41,006 bases of DNA, from positions 1 to 41,006 of the forward strand of contig CADCCP010000011.1 in assembly GCA_902800005.1 (NCBI GenBank), in the 5' to 3' direction. The DNA is from an uncultured Ruminococcus sp. Lineage in GTDB: Bacteria; Bacillota; Clostridia; Oscillospirales; Acutalibacteraceae. This document shows positions 7,873 through 16,292 of this stretch, one piece after another. Each line of letters begins with the position of its first letter. The stretch's first letter is position 1. Position numbers and translations under genes: made by a program. A model generated the notes under the pieces. The model saw only the letters and a program-made list of their open reading frames with translations. It was not told the origin of the DNA and ran no database searches.

Positions 7873-9737
7873 ATGATAAAAGTTGAACTGAAAGACGGCT
7901 TTATCAAAGAATTTGATGAAAATGTCAGTGTTGCAGATGTTGCCAAAAGTCTTGGCGGCGGTCTGTACAAGTCCGCCTGTGTTGCAAGAGTCGATGGAGA
8001 AGTGTGCGATCTCAGAACGGAATTGACAAAAGACTGCAAGGTGGAAATACTCACTTTCGACAGCAAAGAAGGCAAAAATGCTTTCTGGCATACGACTTCA
8101 CATATACTTGCACAGGCTGTTAAAAGACTTTTCCCAAATGCAAAATTTGCGATAGGTCCTGCTATCGACAGCGGTTTTTACTATGATTTCGATGTGGAAA
8201 TGAAAAAGATAGTCAAAGAGGGCTTTGACGTTGAGAGATTCTATTTACAGCCCGATGAAGCAGTAAAAATGCTTGAAGAAATGAATGAACCCTACAAAGT
8301 GGAACTTTGCAAGGAACACACCGACAAAGGCGAACCTATCAGCTTTTATAAACAGGGCGAATTCACAGACCTTTGTGCAGGTCCTCATCTGATGAATGTC
8401 GGCGTTATCAAGGCTGTTAAACTTACAGCTTGTACGGGTGCTTATTGGAGAGGTGATTCAAAAAATAATCAGCTTTGCAGGGTTTACGGTGTATCTTTCC
8501 CGAAAGCGTCAATGCTTGAAGAACATCTCAAAATGCTTGAAGAAGCAAAACTGCGTGACCATAATAAAATCGGTCGTGAACTTGAATATTTCACGACTGT
8601 TGACTATGTGGGACAGGGCTTGCCCGTACTTCTGCCCAAGGGTGCAAGAGTTATACAGCTTTTACAGAGATGGGTTGAAGATACCGAGCAGGCTCGTGGC
8701 TGTCAACTGACGAAAACACCTCTCTTTGCAAAACGTGAACTCTATAAAATTTCGGGACATTGGGATCACTACCTTGACGGTATGTTTGTACTCGGCGATC
8801 CAAATGATGAAACAAAAGAATGTTTTGCACTTCGTCCTATGACTTGTCCTTTCCAGTATCAAGTTTTCCTCAATAAACAGCGTTCTTACAGAGAACTTCC
8901 CATGCGACTGACGGAAACTTCAACGCTTTTCAGAAATGAAGCGTCATTTCAGAGGGACATTATATTCTCCGTCCCGATCAGCTTGAAGAAGAATTCAAGG
9001 GCTGTCTGGAACTCGCAAAATACTGCCTTGATACAGTCGGACTTTTGGAAGATTGCACGTTCAGATTTTCACAGTGGGATCCCAAAAACCCCAACAATAA
9101 ATATGAAGGCACGGCGGAACAATGGGAACACGCTCAGAGTGTCATGAAAAAGATACTTGACAATATCGGACTTGAATATGAAGTCGGCATAGATGAAGCT
9201 GCTTTCTACGGTCCTAAACTCGATATCCAGTACAAAAACGTCTTCGGCAAAGAGGACACTATCGTTACTATCCAAATAGATATGCTTCTCGCTGAAAAAT
9301 TCGGTATGTACTACATTGATAAAGACGGTCAGAAAAAGCTCCCCTACATCATACACAGAACTTCTCTCGGCTGTTACGAAAGAACACTTGCCTATATGCT
9401 TGAACATTTTGCAGGTGCGTTACCGATGTGGCTCAGTCCCGAACAGGTGCGTGTATTGCCTTTGAGCGAAAACCTTGCAGATCAGGCTAAGGAAATCGAG
9501 GCTAAACTCCTTAATGCAGGAATCAGAGTTACAACAGACCTCAGAAGCGAAAAGATAGGCTACAAGATTCGTGAAGCTCAACTTGAAAAAATTCCCTATA
9601 TGCTCGTTATCGGCAATAAGGAAGTTGAAAACGGCACCGTTTCCGTCCGTTCACGCAAACAGGCTGACATGGGTTCAATGCCCCTTGACGATTTTATCAA
9701 ACTTGCTCTTGAAGAGATAGCCGCAAAGAAAAAATAA
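7873..9737 (+). pseudogene. thrS: Threonyl-tRNA synthetase with internal frame-breaking deletion
   Basis: Two reading frames together give a nearly complete ThrS. The first runs from ATG 7873 (GGAGG site upstream) through the TGS domain (residues 1-62), the editing domain (HTTSH and CAGPH) and the catalytic core to LFRNEAS near 8946. From about 8946 the frame shifts and continues as ISEGHYILRPDQLEEE through the anticodon-binding domain to 9737. Between NEAS and ISEGH about 13 conserved residues (family pattern GEMHGLIRVRQFT) are missing, consistent with loss of about 40 nt. This is the motif 2 loop, including the RVRQF arginine that contacts the substrate. As read, the product stops early at 9147 and would be inactive. 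Because thrS is normally essential, an assembly or base-calling error or a second thrS copy elsewhere must be considered. The upstream reading-frame extension to 7741 lies in the T-box and is not coding. Confidence 0.9.
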
Positions 9738-9750
9738 TCACCCAAAAAAG

Positions 9751-9780
9751 ACGTTTGCTTTCGGGCAAACGCCTTTTTTC
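9751..9780 (+). terminator. Intrinsic terminator of thrS
   Basis: CGTTTGC (9752-9758) pairs with GCAAACG (9765-9771) around a TTTCGG loop, followed by CC and six T. Confidence 0.88.
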
Positions 9781-9789
9781 ATTCCAAAC

Positions 9790-9833
9790 AAAAAGATTGA
9801 CAGCTCCCATGATCTCTCATCATTGGAGCTGTC
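9790..9833 (-). terminator. Terminator of the large RNA
   Basis: On the minus strand GACAGCTCC (9833-9825) pairs with GGAGCTGTC (9807-9799); the loop has a further ATGATGAGAGATCAT pairing, and AATCTTTTT follows. It faces the thrS terminator, so the two transcripts converge. Confidence 0.88.
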
Positions 9834-9865
9834 ATCTAAACAATGGAGGCACAATAATCATCTTC

Positions 9866-9926
9866 TCATCGGACTCATTCCCTAAACATAACATCTGAAT
9901 ATAAAAGTTATCATCGGACTCATTCC
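9866..9926 (-). repeat. Duplicated 16-base motif in the large RNA
   Basis: GGAATGAGTCCGATGA (minus-strand sense) occurs exactly at 9881-9866 and again at 9926-9911, 45 bases apart. The sequence between them is TAACTTTTATATTCAGATGTTATGTTTAG, which can fold weakly. Identical exposed loops or two protein-binding sites are possible. Confidence 0.8.
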
Positions 9927-10609
9927 TTCAACTTTATATCAAAACCGCTTTCGGTTTTATGTCCTATCTCTGATACGGAATACATTCGGTGAACGGTCTT
10001 AACGACGAACACCATCGAAAGAATCTTAACGCTTTGCTCACCACGACCACCCATATGGCGACCGCACACTACACCGAAAGATCATCAATGCAATGCGGAG
10101 CTTCCGACCAAAGACGGAGGAGAAAATACCTTGTTCAACCTTCTCTGACACCATTCCTGAACAATGTCTTCAAGCGATCCCCGTGTGTCAATACGGTTAA
10201 TTCCCCATCAGGCAATCACACCCATGCAGGAAAACACATATTCAATTTTTCATTCCGGATTCAGATGATACCCTGCCGCAGAAACTTCGTTGTGATCCTT
10301 CAACATACGGCTGACTTTTATTGTCAGGCACCTTCATACGACTCTAAGACCTTTCAGAACTCACTCGGCTCATTGCCTTACTAAACGGAGTGTACGCCGT
10401 CCAAACTCAGAACGGACATTTTAAACACCCCAAAAAATCAACTTTCCTTCCTACTCTGTCCCATCATCGTTGAAGACATCGCACCAACTTGTGCGACGAT
10501 CATCAATATCGGTTCAACATCGCCCATTGGAGCCTGCCTCCTTTCAATGATCTGACCTGCAAAGCACCATGCCCTGCACCTTTCCGAAATCTTTCTTTAT
10601 CTTGATTGT

Positions 10610-10638
10610 ATTATACCACCTCTCTTATCAAATGTCAA
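10610..10638 (-). promoter_or_regulatory. Consensus promoter of the large RNA
   Basis: On the minus strand TTGACA (10638-10633), a 17-base spacer and TATAAT (10615-10610). Both hexamers match the sigma-A consensus exactly, suggesting strong expression. No ribosome site plus reading frame follows. Confidence 0.9.
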
Positions 10639-10729
10639 TAGTTTTTTTGAACTTTTTATAAAAAAAATATCTTTTTTATAGATCGGCTCGTTTAGACTTG
10701 TGATTTTTAAGAATATATTATGTAAATTA

Positions 10730-10758
10730 TTGACAAATTAAGAAGATGATGTTAAAAT
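10730..10758 (+). promoter_or_regulatory. Promoter of the condensation/carrier/ligase cassette
   Basis: TTGACA (10730-10735), a 17-base spacer and TAAAAT (10753-10758). It diverges from the large-RNA promoter, with about 90 AT-rich bases between them. Confidence 0.85.
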
Positions 10759-10807
10759 AATTTCGGAGATTTGAGTCAAATCCATTTATCATAAAGGAGG
10801 CTTTTTT

Positions 10808-12211
10808 ATGGAAAAAATCATAGGCGGTATCAAGCATGAATGCTATCCGCTTACACCCGCACAGATGGTGCATATGTACACTCTCCAGCTCAGCCCCACT
10901 CACGAGATCGTAAACATCGGTACAGGTCAGTTCTTTAAAGTCGATCTCAATGTATCGGTGCTTCGTGAAGCTCTCAATCGTGCCGTTGAGAGATGTGAGG
11001 CTATGCGTATGAGAATATGGCGTGATCCTGAAACAGGCGAGCTTTGGCAGTATATCATGCCTTATAAAAATCAGTATTTTGAATACTATGATTTCTCTGC
11101 CCTTACGGAAGAAAAGGCTCATGCTATCCTTGAAAGATGGACTTCACAGCCGTTTGATACATATGGCGGTGAACTTTCGAGAATAGTGATCGTTTCCATG
11201 CCCGACGGCTACAACGGCTATTATTTCAATGTACATCATGCCTGTGAAGACTCCTATTCTGCCATCACTTTCACCAAAGATGTCCTTGAGATATATTGCC
11301 ATCTGATGTATGATCTGCCTGCTCCTGCTCCCGTAACGTCATATATCGAGTCTGTCAAGAAAGACCTTGAATATCCCAATTCCAAAAAAGCAAAGCGTGA
11401 TGAGGAATTCTGGCATTCAAAACTTGCACAGCCCGAACCGATCTATACAGACTTCACCGGTCCCGGCAGACTTATGCAGCTCCGTCAGGAAATGGGAAAT
11501 CCCGATCTCAGATGGGGTTCTCTCCCGACCAAAGATGCGGCAGGTGCGACCGTTACTTACAGCCTTGACGTTGAATCAACAGACAAGATCATCGCTTTTG
11601 CAGAGGAACATAATATCCCGACAAGTGTAGTTATCATCCATGCCATCAGAACCGTTCTTGCTAAATTCAACAATCAGAATGATGTCACTATCAGAGACTT
11701 TATAAGCAGACGTTCCACTCTTCTCAACAAGAGATGCGGCGGTGTCAGAATGCACTGCCTGCCCCTTAGAACTATCATCGAACCGACTGCTACCGTCCTC
11801 GAATCTATGGAGATCATCAACAAGGCTCAACAGGATGTTTTCCTCCATGCAGATTACTCCACCATGAAATATTACTATGAAGAAAGAATGAGATACCAGT
11901 ACGGTGCGGCAGGTACTTACAGCAGTATCAGCTTTACCTATCAGCCCGCTACAAGAAAGAGCCTTATCCCCTACCTCAAAGACATTCCTTTCAAGAGCCG
12001 TTGGTACTGCAGCGGAAAACAGCCTCAGCCTTTCTATATCACTGCTATGCACCGTCCCGGTGACGGCGGTCTTAACTTCTACTTCGGCTACCAGAAAGAC
12101 TCCGCTACTCCCGAAGAAATTGAATTCCTCTATTACTTCACCGGCAGAGTGCTTTTCAGAAGCATCGAAAACCCCGATAAGACTATTCAGGAGATCATGG
12201 ACATGGTCTGA
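10808..12211 (+). CDS. Stand-alone NRPS-type condensation-domain protein
   Basis: A 467-residue single-domain protein of the CoA-dependent acyltransferase/condensation superfamily. The N-terminal ECYPLTPAQ is the usual C1-like start (xxxLTPxQ). The catalytic HHxxxDG box appears as HHACEDS at residues 143-149, with H144 as the likely general base and D148 kept but the Gly replaced by Ser. The C-terminal half keeps the superfamily's second lobe. An excellent AAAGGAGG site precedes the ATG. It is first in a three-gene unit with a carrier protein 27 bases downstream and an adenylating ligase. It probably joins the acyl or aminoacyl group held on the carrier to an amine or alcohol acceptor. Both substrates are unknown. 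No signal peptide or membrane segment is seen. Confidence 0.85.
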   Translation: MEKIIGGIKHECYPLTPAQMVHMYTLQLSPTHEIVNIGTGQFFKVDLNVSVLREALNRAVERCEAMRMRIWRDPETGELWQYIMPYKNQYFEYYDFSALTEEKAHAILERWTSQPFDTYGGELSRIVIVSMPDGYNGYYFNVHHACEDSYSAITFTKDVLEIYCHLMYDLPAPAPVTSYIESVKKDLEYPNSKKAKRDEEFWHSKLAQPEPIYTDFTGPGRLMQLRQEMGNPDLRWGSLPTKDAAGATVTYSLDVESTDKIIAFAEEHNIPTSVVIIHAIRTVLAKFNNQNDVTIRDFISRRSTLLNKRCGGVRMHCLPLRTIIEPTATVLESMEIINKAQQDVFLHADYSTMKYYYEERMRYQYGAAGTYSSISFTYQPATRKSLIPYLKDIPFKSRWYCSGKQPQPFYITAMHRPGDGGLNFYFGYQKDSATPEEIEFLYYFTGRVLFRSIENPDKTIQEIMDMV

Positions 12212-12238
12212 ACAATCATTTATGAAGGAGATTTTAAT

Positions 12239-12463
12239 ATGTTTGATAAATTGAAAGATATGATAACAAATTATGTGGACGTTGATGCCGACAGCATTGA
12301 GATGGATTCGAGATTTGCGGAAGATCTCGGCTTCAATTCATACGATTTTCTCTGTATGCTCGGCGACTGCGAGGACGAATTCGGAATAGACGTTGATGAA
12401 AGCGTTGCAGGCAAGAAAAAAACTGTCGGCGAACTCGTTGAATACTTAGAGGAACAAGCATGA
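12239..12463 (+). CDS. Acyl/peptidyl carrier protein
   Basis: A 74-residue carrier protein. The phosphopantetheine attachment site is Ser34 in DLGFNSYDF, in which the usual DSL is changed to NSY. The acidic second and third helices (CEDEFGIDVDES) are typical of the family. It lies between the condensation gene and the ligase gene and overlaps the latter by four bases (ATGA), so the ligase is the likely loading enzyme. The cassette has no phosphopantetheinyl transferase, so activation must use one encoded elsewhere. A GAAGGAG site precedes the ATG. Confidence 0.92.
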   Translation: MFDKLKDMITNYVDVDADSIEMDSRFAEDLGFNSYDFLCMLGDCEDEFGIDVDESVAGKKKTVGELVEYLEEQA

Positions 12464-13971
12464 TGGAAGTAAAAACTTTAAAAGACCTCGTTTATCGTGC
12501 AGCCGAAAAATTCGGTGATGAAACATGGGTACGCGAGGCTAAGAAAAAAGACCTTATTGAACACAGCTATAAACAGTTCAAAGATGACTGCGATAAAGTC
12601 GGTGCATGGCTTGAAGATAAATTCCCCGACAGAGTCCATGCAGCTGTCACAGGTCTGACAAGCTATGAATATCTCGTTGCATGGTTCGGTATCCAGGCAA
12701 GCGGTAATGTTTCCGTTCCTCTCGATTGTGCCAACAGTGCCGAAAAAATTGCAGACGAGATCAACCGCTCGGACAGTGAAGTGCTTTTCCTCGATGACAA
12801 GCATGAAAATGATCTTGAAACCTTCAAGTCCCTTTGTCCGAAAGTAAAATACTACGTCCACATCCACAAAAAAACCGATGGTATGCTCTATTTGAACGAC
12901 ATCATCAGCGAATACAAGGACAAAGCCCCGACAAAAAGTTCAACCGAAAGTGATGTTACCGCTATCCTGTTTACATCAGGTACAACAGGATTAAGCAAGG
13001 GAGTTATGCTTTCAAACGGCAATCTCATCGACAATGCTACCTGTGAACCCGATGAAGGCTTCCACGGCTTTACAAGACTGACCGTTCTCCCTATCCATCA
13101 CATTTTCTGCTTTACCTGTGACATTCTGTGCAGCCTTTGGTACGGAAGAACTGTATGCGTCAATGACTCTCTTATGCGTATCGTCAAGAATCTGAAAATT
13201 TACAGACCTACGGAAGTCACATTCGTTCCCATGATAGCAGGCTCTATCTTAACGAGAATGAACCAGCTTGCTGCAGGAGGTACAGATAAAAAAGCTATCG
13301 GCAAGGATATTTTCGGCGAAAACTTCAGAGTAATGTATACAGGCGGTGCATACCTCAGCCCCAAGATCATTGAAGGCTATAAAGAATACGGCATAAAAGT
13401 TTCACAGGGCTACGGTATGACCGAGTGTTCTCCCAGAATTTGTACGGGCGTTGTGGATTGCCCCGAACCTGAATCTGTCGGCAGGATAGTCCCCCACTGT
13501 GAAGTAAAGATCGTTGACGGCGAGATATGGGTAAAAAGTCCGTCTGTTATGCAGGGATATTACAAAAATCCCGAAGAAACGGCAAAATCACTTACTCCCG
13601 ACGGCTGGCTCATGACAGGTGACTTGGGCTATCAGAAAGACGGCTATGTCTTCATCACCGGCAGAAAGAAAAATCTTATCATTCTTGCCAACGGCGAAAA
13701 TGTTTCCCCTGAGGAGATCGAAAACCAGTTTGCATATTTTGCACCAATAAAGGAAATCGTCGTTTACGACAAGGACGGCATTATAACAGCGGAAGTTTTC
13801 CCCGATCCCGACTATGAAAGTGCCGACATAAAAGCCGAAATACAGGCTAAAATAGATGAAGTCAACGACACATTCCCACCTGCAAAACACATTGTCAATC
13901 TCGTCATCAGAGATAAAGAGTTTGAAAAGACCGCTTCAAGAAAAATAATTCGTGCAAGCGTGGGTAAATAA
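12460..13971 (+). CDS. AMP-forming acyl/aminoacyl ligase (adenylation enzyme)
   Basis: A 503-residue ANL-superfamily enzyme that activates a carboxylate with ATP and should load it on the adjacent carrier protein. Visible core motifs are the P-loop FTSGTTGLSKG (residues 171-181), GYGMTECSP (A5), TGDLGY (A7-like), the hinge GRKKNLI (A8) and the C-terminal catalytic lysine in KTASRKI (A10). It is a free-standing protein with no fused carrier or condensation domain. The sequence is closer to the long-chain acyl-CoA synthetase/AMP-ligase group than to textbook amino-acid A domains, so a fatty or aryl acid is at least as likely as an amino acid. ATG at 12460 overlaps the carrier stop; a second ATG lies at 12463. 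A terminator follows at once, closing the cassette. Confidence 0.9.
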   Translation: MMEVKTLKDLVYRAAEKFGDETWVREAKKKDLIEHSYKQFKDDCDKVGAWLEDKFPDRVHAAVTGLTSYEYLVAWFGIQASGNVSVPLDCANSAEKIADEINRSDSEVLFLDDKHENDLETFKSLCPKVKYYVHIHKKTDGMLYLNDIISEYKDKAPTKSSTESDVTAILFTSGTTGLSKGVMLSNGNLIDNATCEPDEGFHGFTRLTVLPIHHIFCFTCDILCSLWYGRTVCVNDSLMRIVKNLKIYRPTEVTFVPMIAGSILTRMNQLAAGGTDKKAIGKDIFGENFRVMYTGGAYLSPKIIEGYKEYGIKVSQGYGMTECSPRICTGVVDCPEPESVGRIVPHCEVKIVDGEIWVKSPSVMQGYYKNPEETAKSLTPDGWLMTGDLGYQKDGYVFITGRKKNLIILANGENVSPEEIENQFAYFAPIKEIVVYDKDGIITAEVFPDPDYESADIKAEIQAKIDEVNDTFPPAKHIVNLVIRDKEFEKTASRKIIRASVGK

Positions 13972-13979
13972 AAAAATCA

Positions 13980-14016
13980 CGGAACAGAAAGTAAAATTTC
14001 TGTTCCGTTTGTTTTT
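13980..14016 (+). terminator. Intrinsic terminator of the cassette
   Basis: CGGAACAGAAA (13980-13990) pairs perfectly with TTTCTGTTCCG (13997-14007) around GTAAAA, followed by TTTGTTTTT. Confidence 0.92.
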
Positions 14017-14029
14017 GCAAAAATTCCTC

Positions 14030-14058
14030 TTTACGCATTGAAGATTTTATGCTATAAT
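14030..14058 (+). promoter_or_regulatory. Promoter of the trmN6-rsmI-maf operon
   Basis: TTTACG (14030-14035), a 17-base spacer and TATAAT (14053-14058). Because this lies inside the longest reading frame (ATG 14038), it argues for the downstream TTG start of the methyltransferase. Confidence 0.75.
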
Positions 14059-14085
14059 GATTTGTCGGTAAAGGGGGTAATTTGC

Positions 14086-14826
14086 TTGCTGAAAGATACG
14101 GAAAAATTAGAACCTCTCGGAAACGGAATTAAAATAATCGTTTCCGATGAACATAAATTCTGGACGGATACAGTTTTGCTTGCAAATTTCGCAAAGCCTA
14201 AAAAAAGTGATAAAGCCTGTGACTTGGGTACAGGGTGCGGTGCTATTCCGCTGATATGGTGCAGAAACTCTCCGCCCAAATCCGTTACTGCCGTCGAAAT
14301 TCAGGAAAATGCCTGTTCCATGCTTGAACGGAGCGTTTCTCTCAACAACATTCAAAATATAAACATAATCAACTCAGACCTCAGACAGCTTGACGGCAAA
14401 GTGCAGTTTTCATCATATAATCTTGTCGTGTGCAATCCCCCCTACAAAGCAGAGGGTACGGGCATCGTCAATCCCAATGATGCTCATAAAATTGCCCGTC
14501 ACGAATATTCCTGCACCATGTCGGAGATAATTCAGACTGCTGCGAAACTGCTGAATTTTTCGGGCAGGCTGTGTATGTGTCAGCGTCCCGAAAGGCTGAG
14601 CGATGTCATCACCGACATGAGAAAGTACGGCATCGAACCCAAACGCTTACGCTTTGTACAGCAAAGACCTGACAAGCCTCCAAAACTCTTTTTAATCGAG
14701 GGCAGGCGTGGCGGAAATCCCAACGGACTTATCGTTGAACCCGTTCTTTTCATCGAAAAAGACGGCGGAGATTTTTCTGATGAAATGATCGAAATTTACG
14801 GAGCATACAAGGAAGGTTATCTATGA
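14086..14826 (+). CDS. tRNA1(Val) adenine-N6 methyltransferase-like (YabB/TrmN6 family)
   Basis: A 246-residue SAM-dependent methyltransferase of the YfiC/TrmN6 group. The SAM-binding motif is CDLGTGCGAIPL and the N6-adenine catalytic motif is CNPPYKAEG. In Bacillus the orthologue yabB sits in the holB-yaaT-yabA-yabB-rsmI region, and here it is directly followed by rsmI (overlap ATGA), which supports the assignment. The start is taken as TTG 14086 because AAAGGGGG ends about eight bases before it and the upstream ATG at 14038 lies within the promoter. The exact tRNA target is inferred from the family. Confidence 0.87.
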   Translation: MLKDTEKLEPLGNGIKIIVSDEHKFWTDTVLLANFAKPKKSDKACDLGTGCGAIPLIWCRNSPPKSVTAVEIQENACSMLERSVSLNNIQNINIINSDLRQLDGKVQFSSYNLVVCNPPYKAEGTGIVNPNDAHKIARHEYSCTMSEIIQTAAKLLNFSGRLCMCQRPERLSDVITDMRKYGIEPKRLRFVQQRPDKPPKLFLIEGRRGGNPNGLIVEPVLFIEKDGGDFSDEMIEIYGAYKEGYL

Positions 14827-15647
14827 AAGGAAAGTTATATGTAGTCGGCACTCCTATAGGCAATTTAGCCGATTTTTCTCCCCGTGCCATTGAAACGCTC
14901 AAAGAAGTCGATTTCATTGCCGCTGAGGATACAAGAGTTACTATAAAATTACTCAATAAATTTGATATAGACACCCCCATGATAAGCTATCACAAATTCA
15001 GCAATATCGACAAGGGTGATGAAATTTGCACAAGGATCGAAAACGGTGAAAACTGTGCTATCGTTTCCGATGCAGGTATGCCGTGCATATCCGATCCGGG
15101 TGAAAATCTTGTGAAACAGTGTGCGGAACGTGGTATTACAGTATGTGCCGTGCCGGGTGCAACCGCACTTGCAACTGCCCTTGCCATTTCAGGCTTGCCT
15201 ACGGGAAGATTTACCTTTGAAGGCTTTCTGAGTGTCAACAAGCCTAACAGACATGAACATCTCTTAGCCGTCAAGAATGAAGAACGTACCATGATATTCT
15301 ATGAAGCACCCCATAAATTAGCAGCGACTCTCAAAGATATGTACAATATGTTCGGTGACAGAAAAATATCTGTTGTTCGTGAACTGACAAAAGTGCATGA
15401 GGAAGTTATCCGCACAACTCTTGCACAAGCCGCTCAATTCTACTCGGAAAATGAACCAAAAGGTGAATTTGTCCTTGTCATAGAGGGAGCAAGGCACGAA
15501 GAAGAAGAAAAAGAAATCACTCTTGAATATGCCGTTTCACTTGCAAAAGAGCTTTCACAAAAAGGTATGTCACTTTCAGAAAGTGCAAAAGAAGCAGCTA
15601 AACTTACGGGCTTCAAAAAAGGCGATATTTACAAACAACTGATTTAG
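14823..15647 (+). CDS. rsmI: 16S rRNA 2'-O-ribose methyltransferase RsmI
   Basis: A 274-residue tetrapyrrole-methylase-fold enzyme that methylates the ribose of C1402 in 16S rRNA. The signature start is LYVVGTPIGNLADFSPRA, followed by AAEDTR, SYHKFSN, VSDAGMPCISDPG and the FYEAPHKL segment, all typical of RsmI. The length is slightly short but complete, with the C-terminal helical region ending in KKGDIYKQL. Its start overlaps the preceding methyltransferase stop (ATGA), and maf follows after 12 bases, forming a three-gene operon. Confidence 0.96.
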   Translation: MKGKLYVVGTPIGNLADFSPRAIETLKEVDFIAAEDTRVTIKLLNKFDIDTPMISYHKFSNIDKGDEICTRIENGENCAIVSDAGMPCISDPGENLVKQCAERGITVCAVPGATALATALAISGLPTGRFTFEGFLSVNKPNRHEHLLAVKNEERTMIFYEAPHKLAATLKDMYNMFGDRKISVVRELTKVHEEVIRTTLAQAAQFYSENEPKGEFVLVIEGARHEEEEKEITLEYAVSLAKELSQKGMSLSESAKEAAKLTGFKKGDIYKQLI

Positions 15648-15659
15648 GAGAAATGTATT

Positions 15660-16292
15660 ATGGAAAAAACACAAGGCATAATTTTAGCATCAGCTTCACC
15701 GAGAAGAAAAGATCTTCTTAAAAGACTATATGATGATTTCAAGGTCATACCGTCAAGGATAAAGGAAGTCGTGCCGAAAGAACTCGGAGCGGAACAATGC
15801 CCCGAATATCTGGCAGGTCAGAAAGCCGAAGATGTTGCTAAAGCATACAAAAAATATCTTGTAATAGGCTGTGACACATCTGTCATCATTGACGGAGCGG
15901 TGCTTAATAAACCCCGTTCAACAGACGATGCAAGAGAAATGATGAAAACGCTTTCAGGTAAAGTTCACCGTGTCATTACAGGATGCTGTCTTTTCTACAT
16001 GGGAAAATCCTACAGCTTTTCGGAATCAACGGAAGTGGAATTTTATCCCCTTACAGATGAGGAAATAGAAAATTATGTCGTCACCCCCGAACCTTATGAC
16101 AAGGCGGGCGGTTATGCTATACAGGGCAGGGCTGCTCTGTTCATAAAGGGCATTCGTGGAGATTATTACAATATAGTCGGCTTGCCTATCGCAAGACTGC
16201 AAAGAGAGATCGCTGCATTTCTTGACCAAGACTTTACTCCCGAACCGCCTAAAAAAGATGAAAAAAAATCCAAAAACAAAAAGAAAAAATGA
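15660..16292 (+). CDS. maf: Maf family nucleotide pyrophosphatase
   Basis: A 210-residue Maf-like nucleoside triphosphate pyrophosphatase, which hydrolyses dTTP, UTP or modified NTPs. The diagnostic ILASASPRRKDLL start and the VIGCDTSVI segment with the catalytic Asp are present, followed by LNKPRSTDDAREM and KAGGYAIQGRAALFI. An unusual lysine-rich tail of about 20 residues (PPKKDEKKSKNKKKK) extends beyond the fold. The tail ends at TGA, which is itself the first part of a TGAGGAATGAG repeat, so the end of the gene abuts repeat DNA. It is last in the trmN6-rsmI-maf operon. Confidence 0.93.
   Translation: MEKTQGIILASASPRRKDLLKRLYDDFKVIPSRIKEVVPKELGAEQCPEYLAGQKAEDVAKAYKKYLVIGCDTSVIIDGAVLNKPRSTDDAREMMKTLSGKVHRVITGCCLFYMGKSYSFSESTEVEFYPLTDEEIENYVVTPEPYDKAGGYAIQGRAALFIKGIRGDYYNIVGLPIARLQREIAAFLDQDFTPEPPKKDEKKSKNKKKK

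Larger units (their letters stand above)
9790..10603 (-). ncRNA. Candidate large structured non-coding RNA (~810 nt)
   Basis: The 1.07-kb gap between thrS and the condensation gene has no credible protein on either strand. On the minus strand it has a consensus promoter (10610-10638), a predicted start near 10603 and a strong terminator (9790-9833). In between are many self-complementary segments: TCGCAC/GTGCGA (10479-10484/10491-10496) nested inside GTTGAA/TTCAAC (10469-10474/10513-10518); CTGAC/GTCAG (10311-10315/10323-10327); TTGTTCA/TGAACAA (10131-10137/10158-10164); and AAAACCG/CGGTTTT (9941-9947/9952-9958). A 16-base motif, GGAATGAGTCCGATGA, occurs twice near the 3' end. The size fits giant ornate bacterial RNAs such as GOLLD (about 800 nt) or, less well, ROOL (about 580 nt, rumen-derived Firmicutes). 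I cannot match it to either from memory. It lacks recognisable RNase P, tmRNA, SRP or group II intron domain V signatures. Confidence 0.75.

Noticed and set aside
9989-10384. 131-codon open frame on the plus strand in the thrS-cassette gap
   Set aside because: No ribosome site, composition unlike the neighbours (runs of TTTT, HHRK), no domain, and it lies antisense inside the promoter-hairpin-terminator unit read as a structured RNA.
9790-10603. Group II intron, RNase P, tmRNA or 6S RNA
   Set aside because: No domain V AGC...GTTC hairpin or reverse transcriptase, no GAGGAAAGTCC core of RNase P, no tRNA-like ends of tmRNA, and the unit is much longer than 6S RNA.
10808-13971. dlt (D-alanylation) operon
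   Set aside because: The ligase-carrier pair could suggest DltA/DltC, but DltB and DltD are absent and a condensation-domain gene is present instead.
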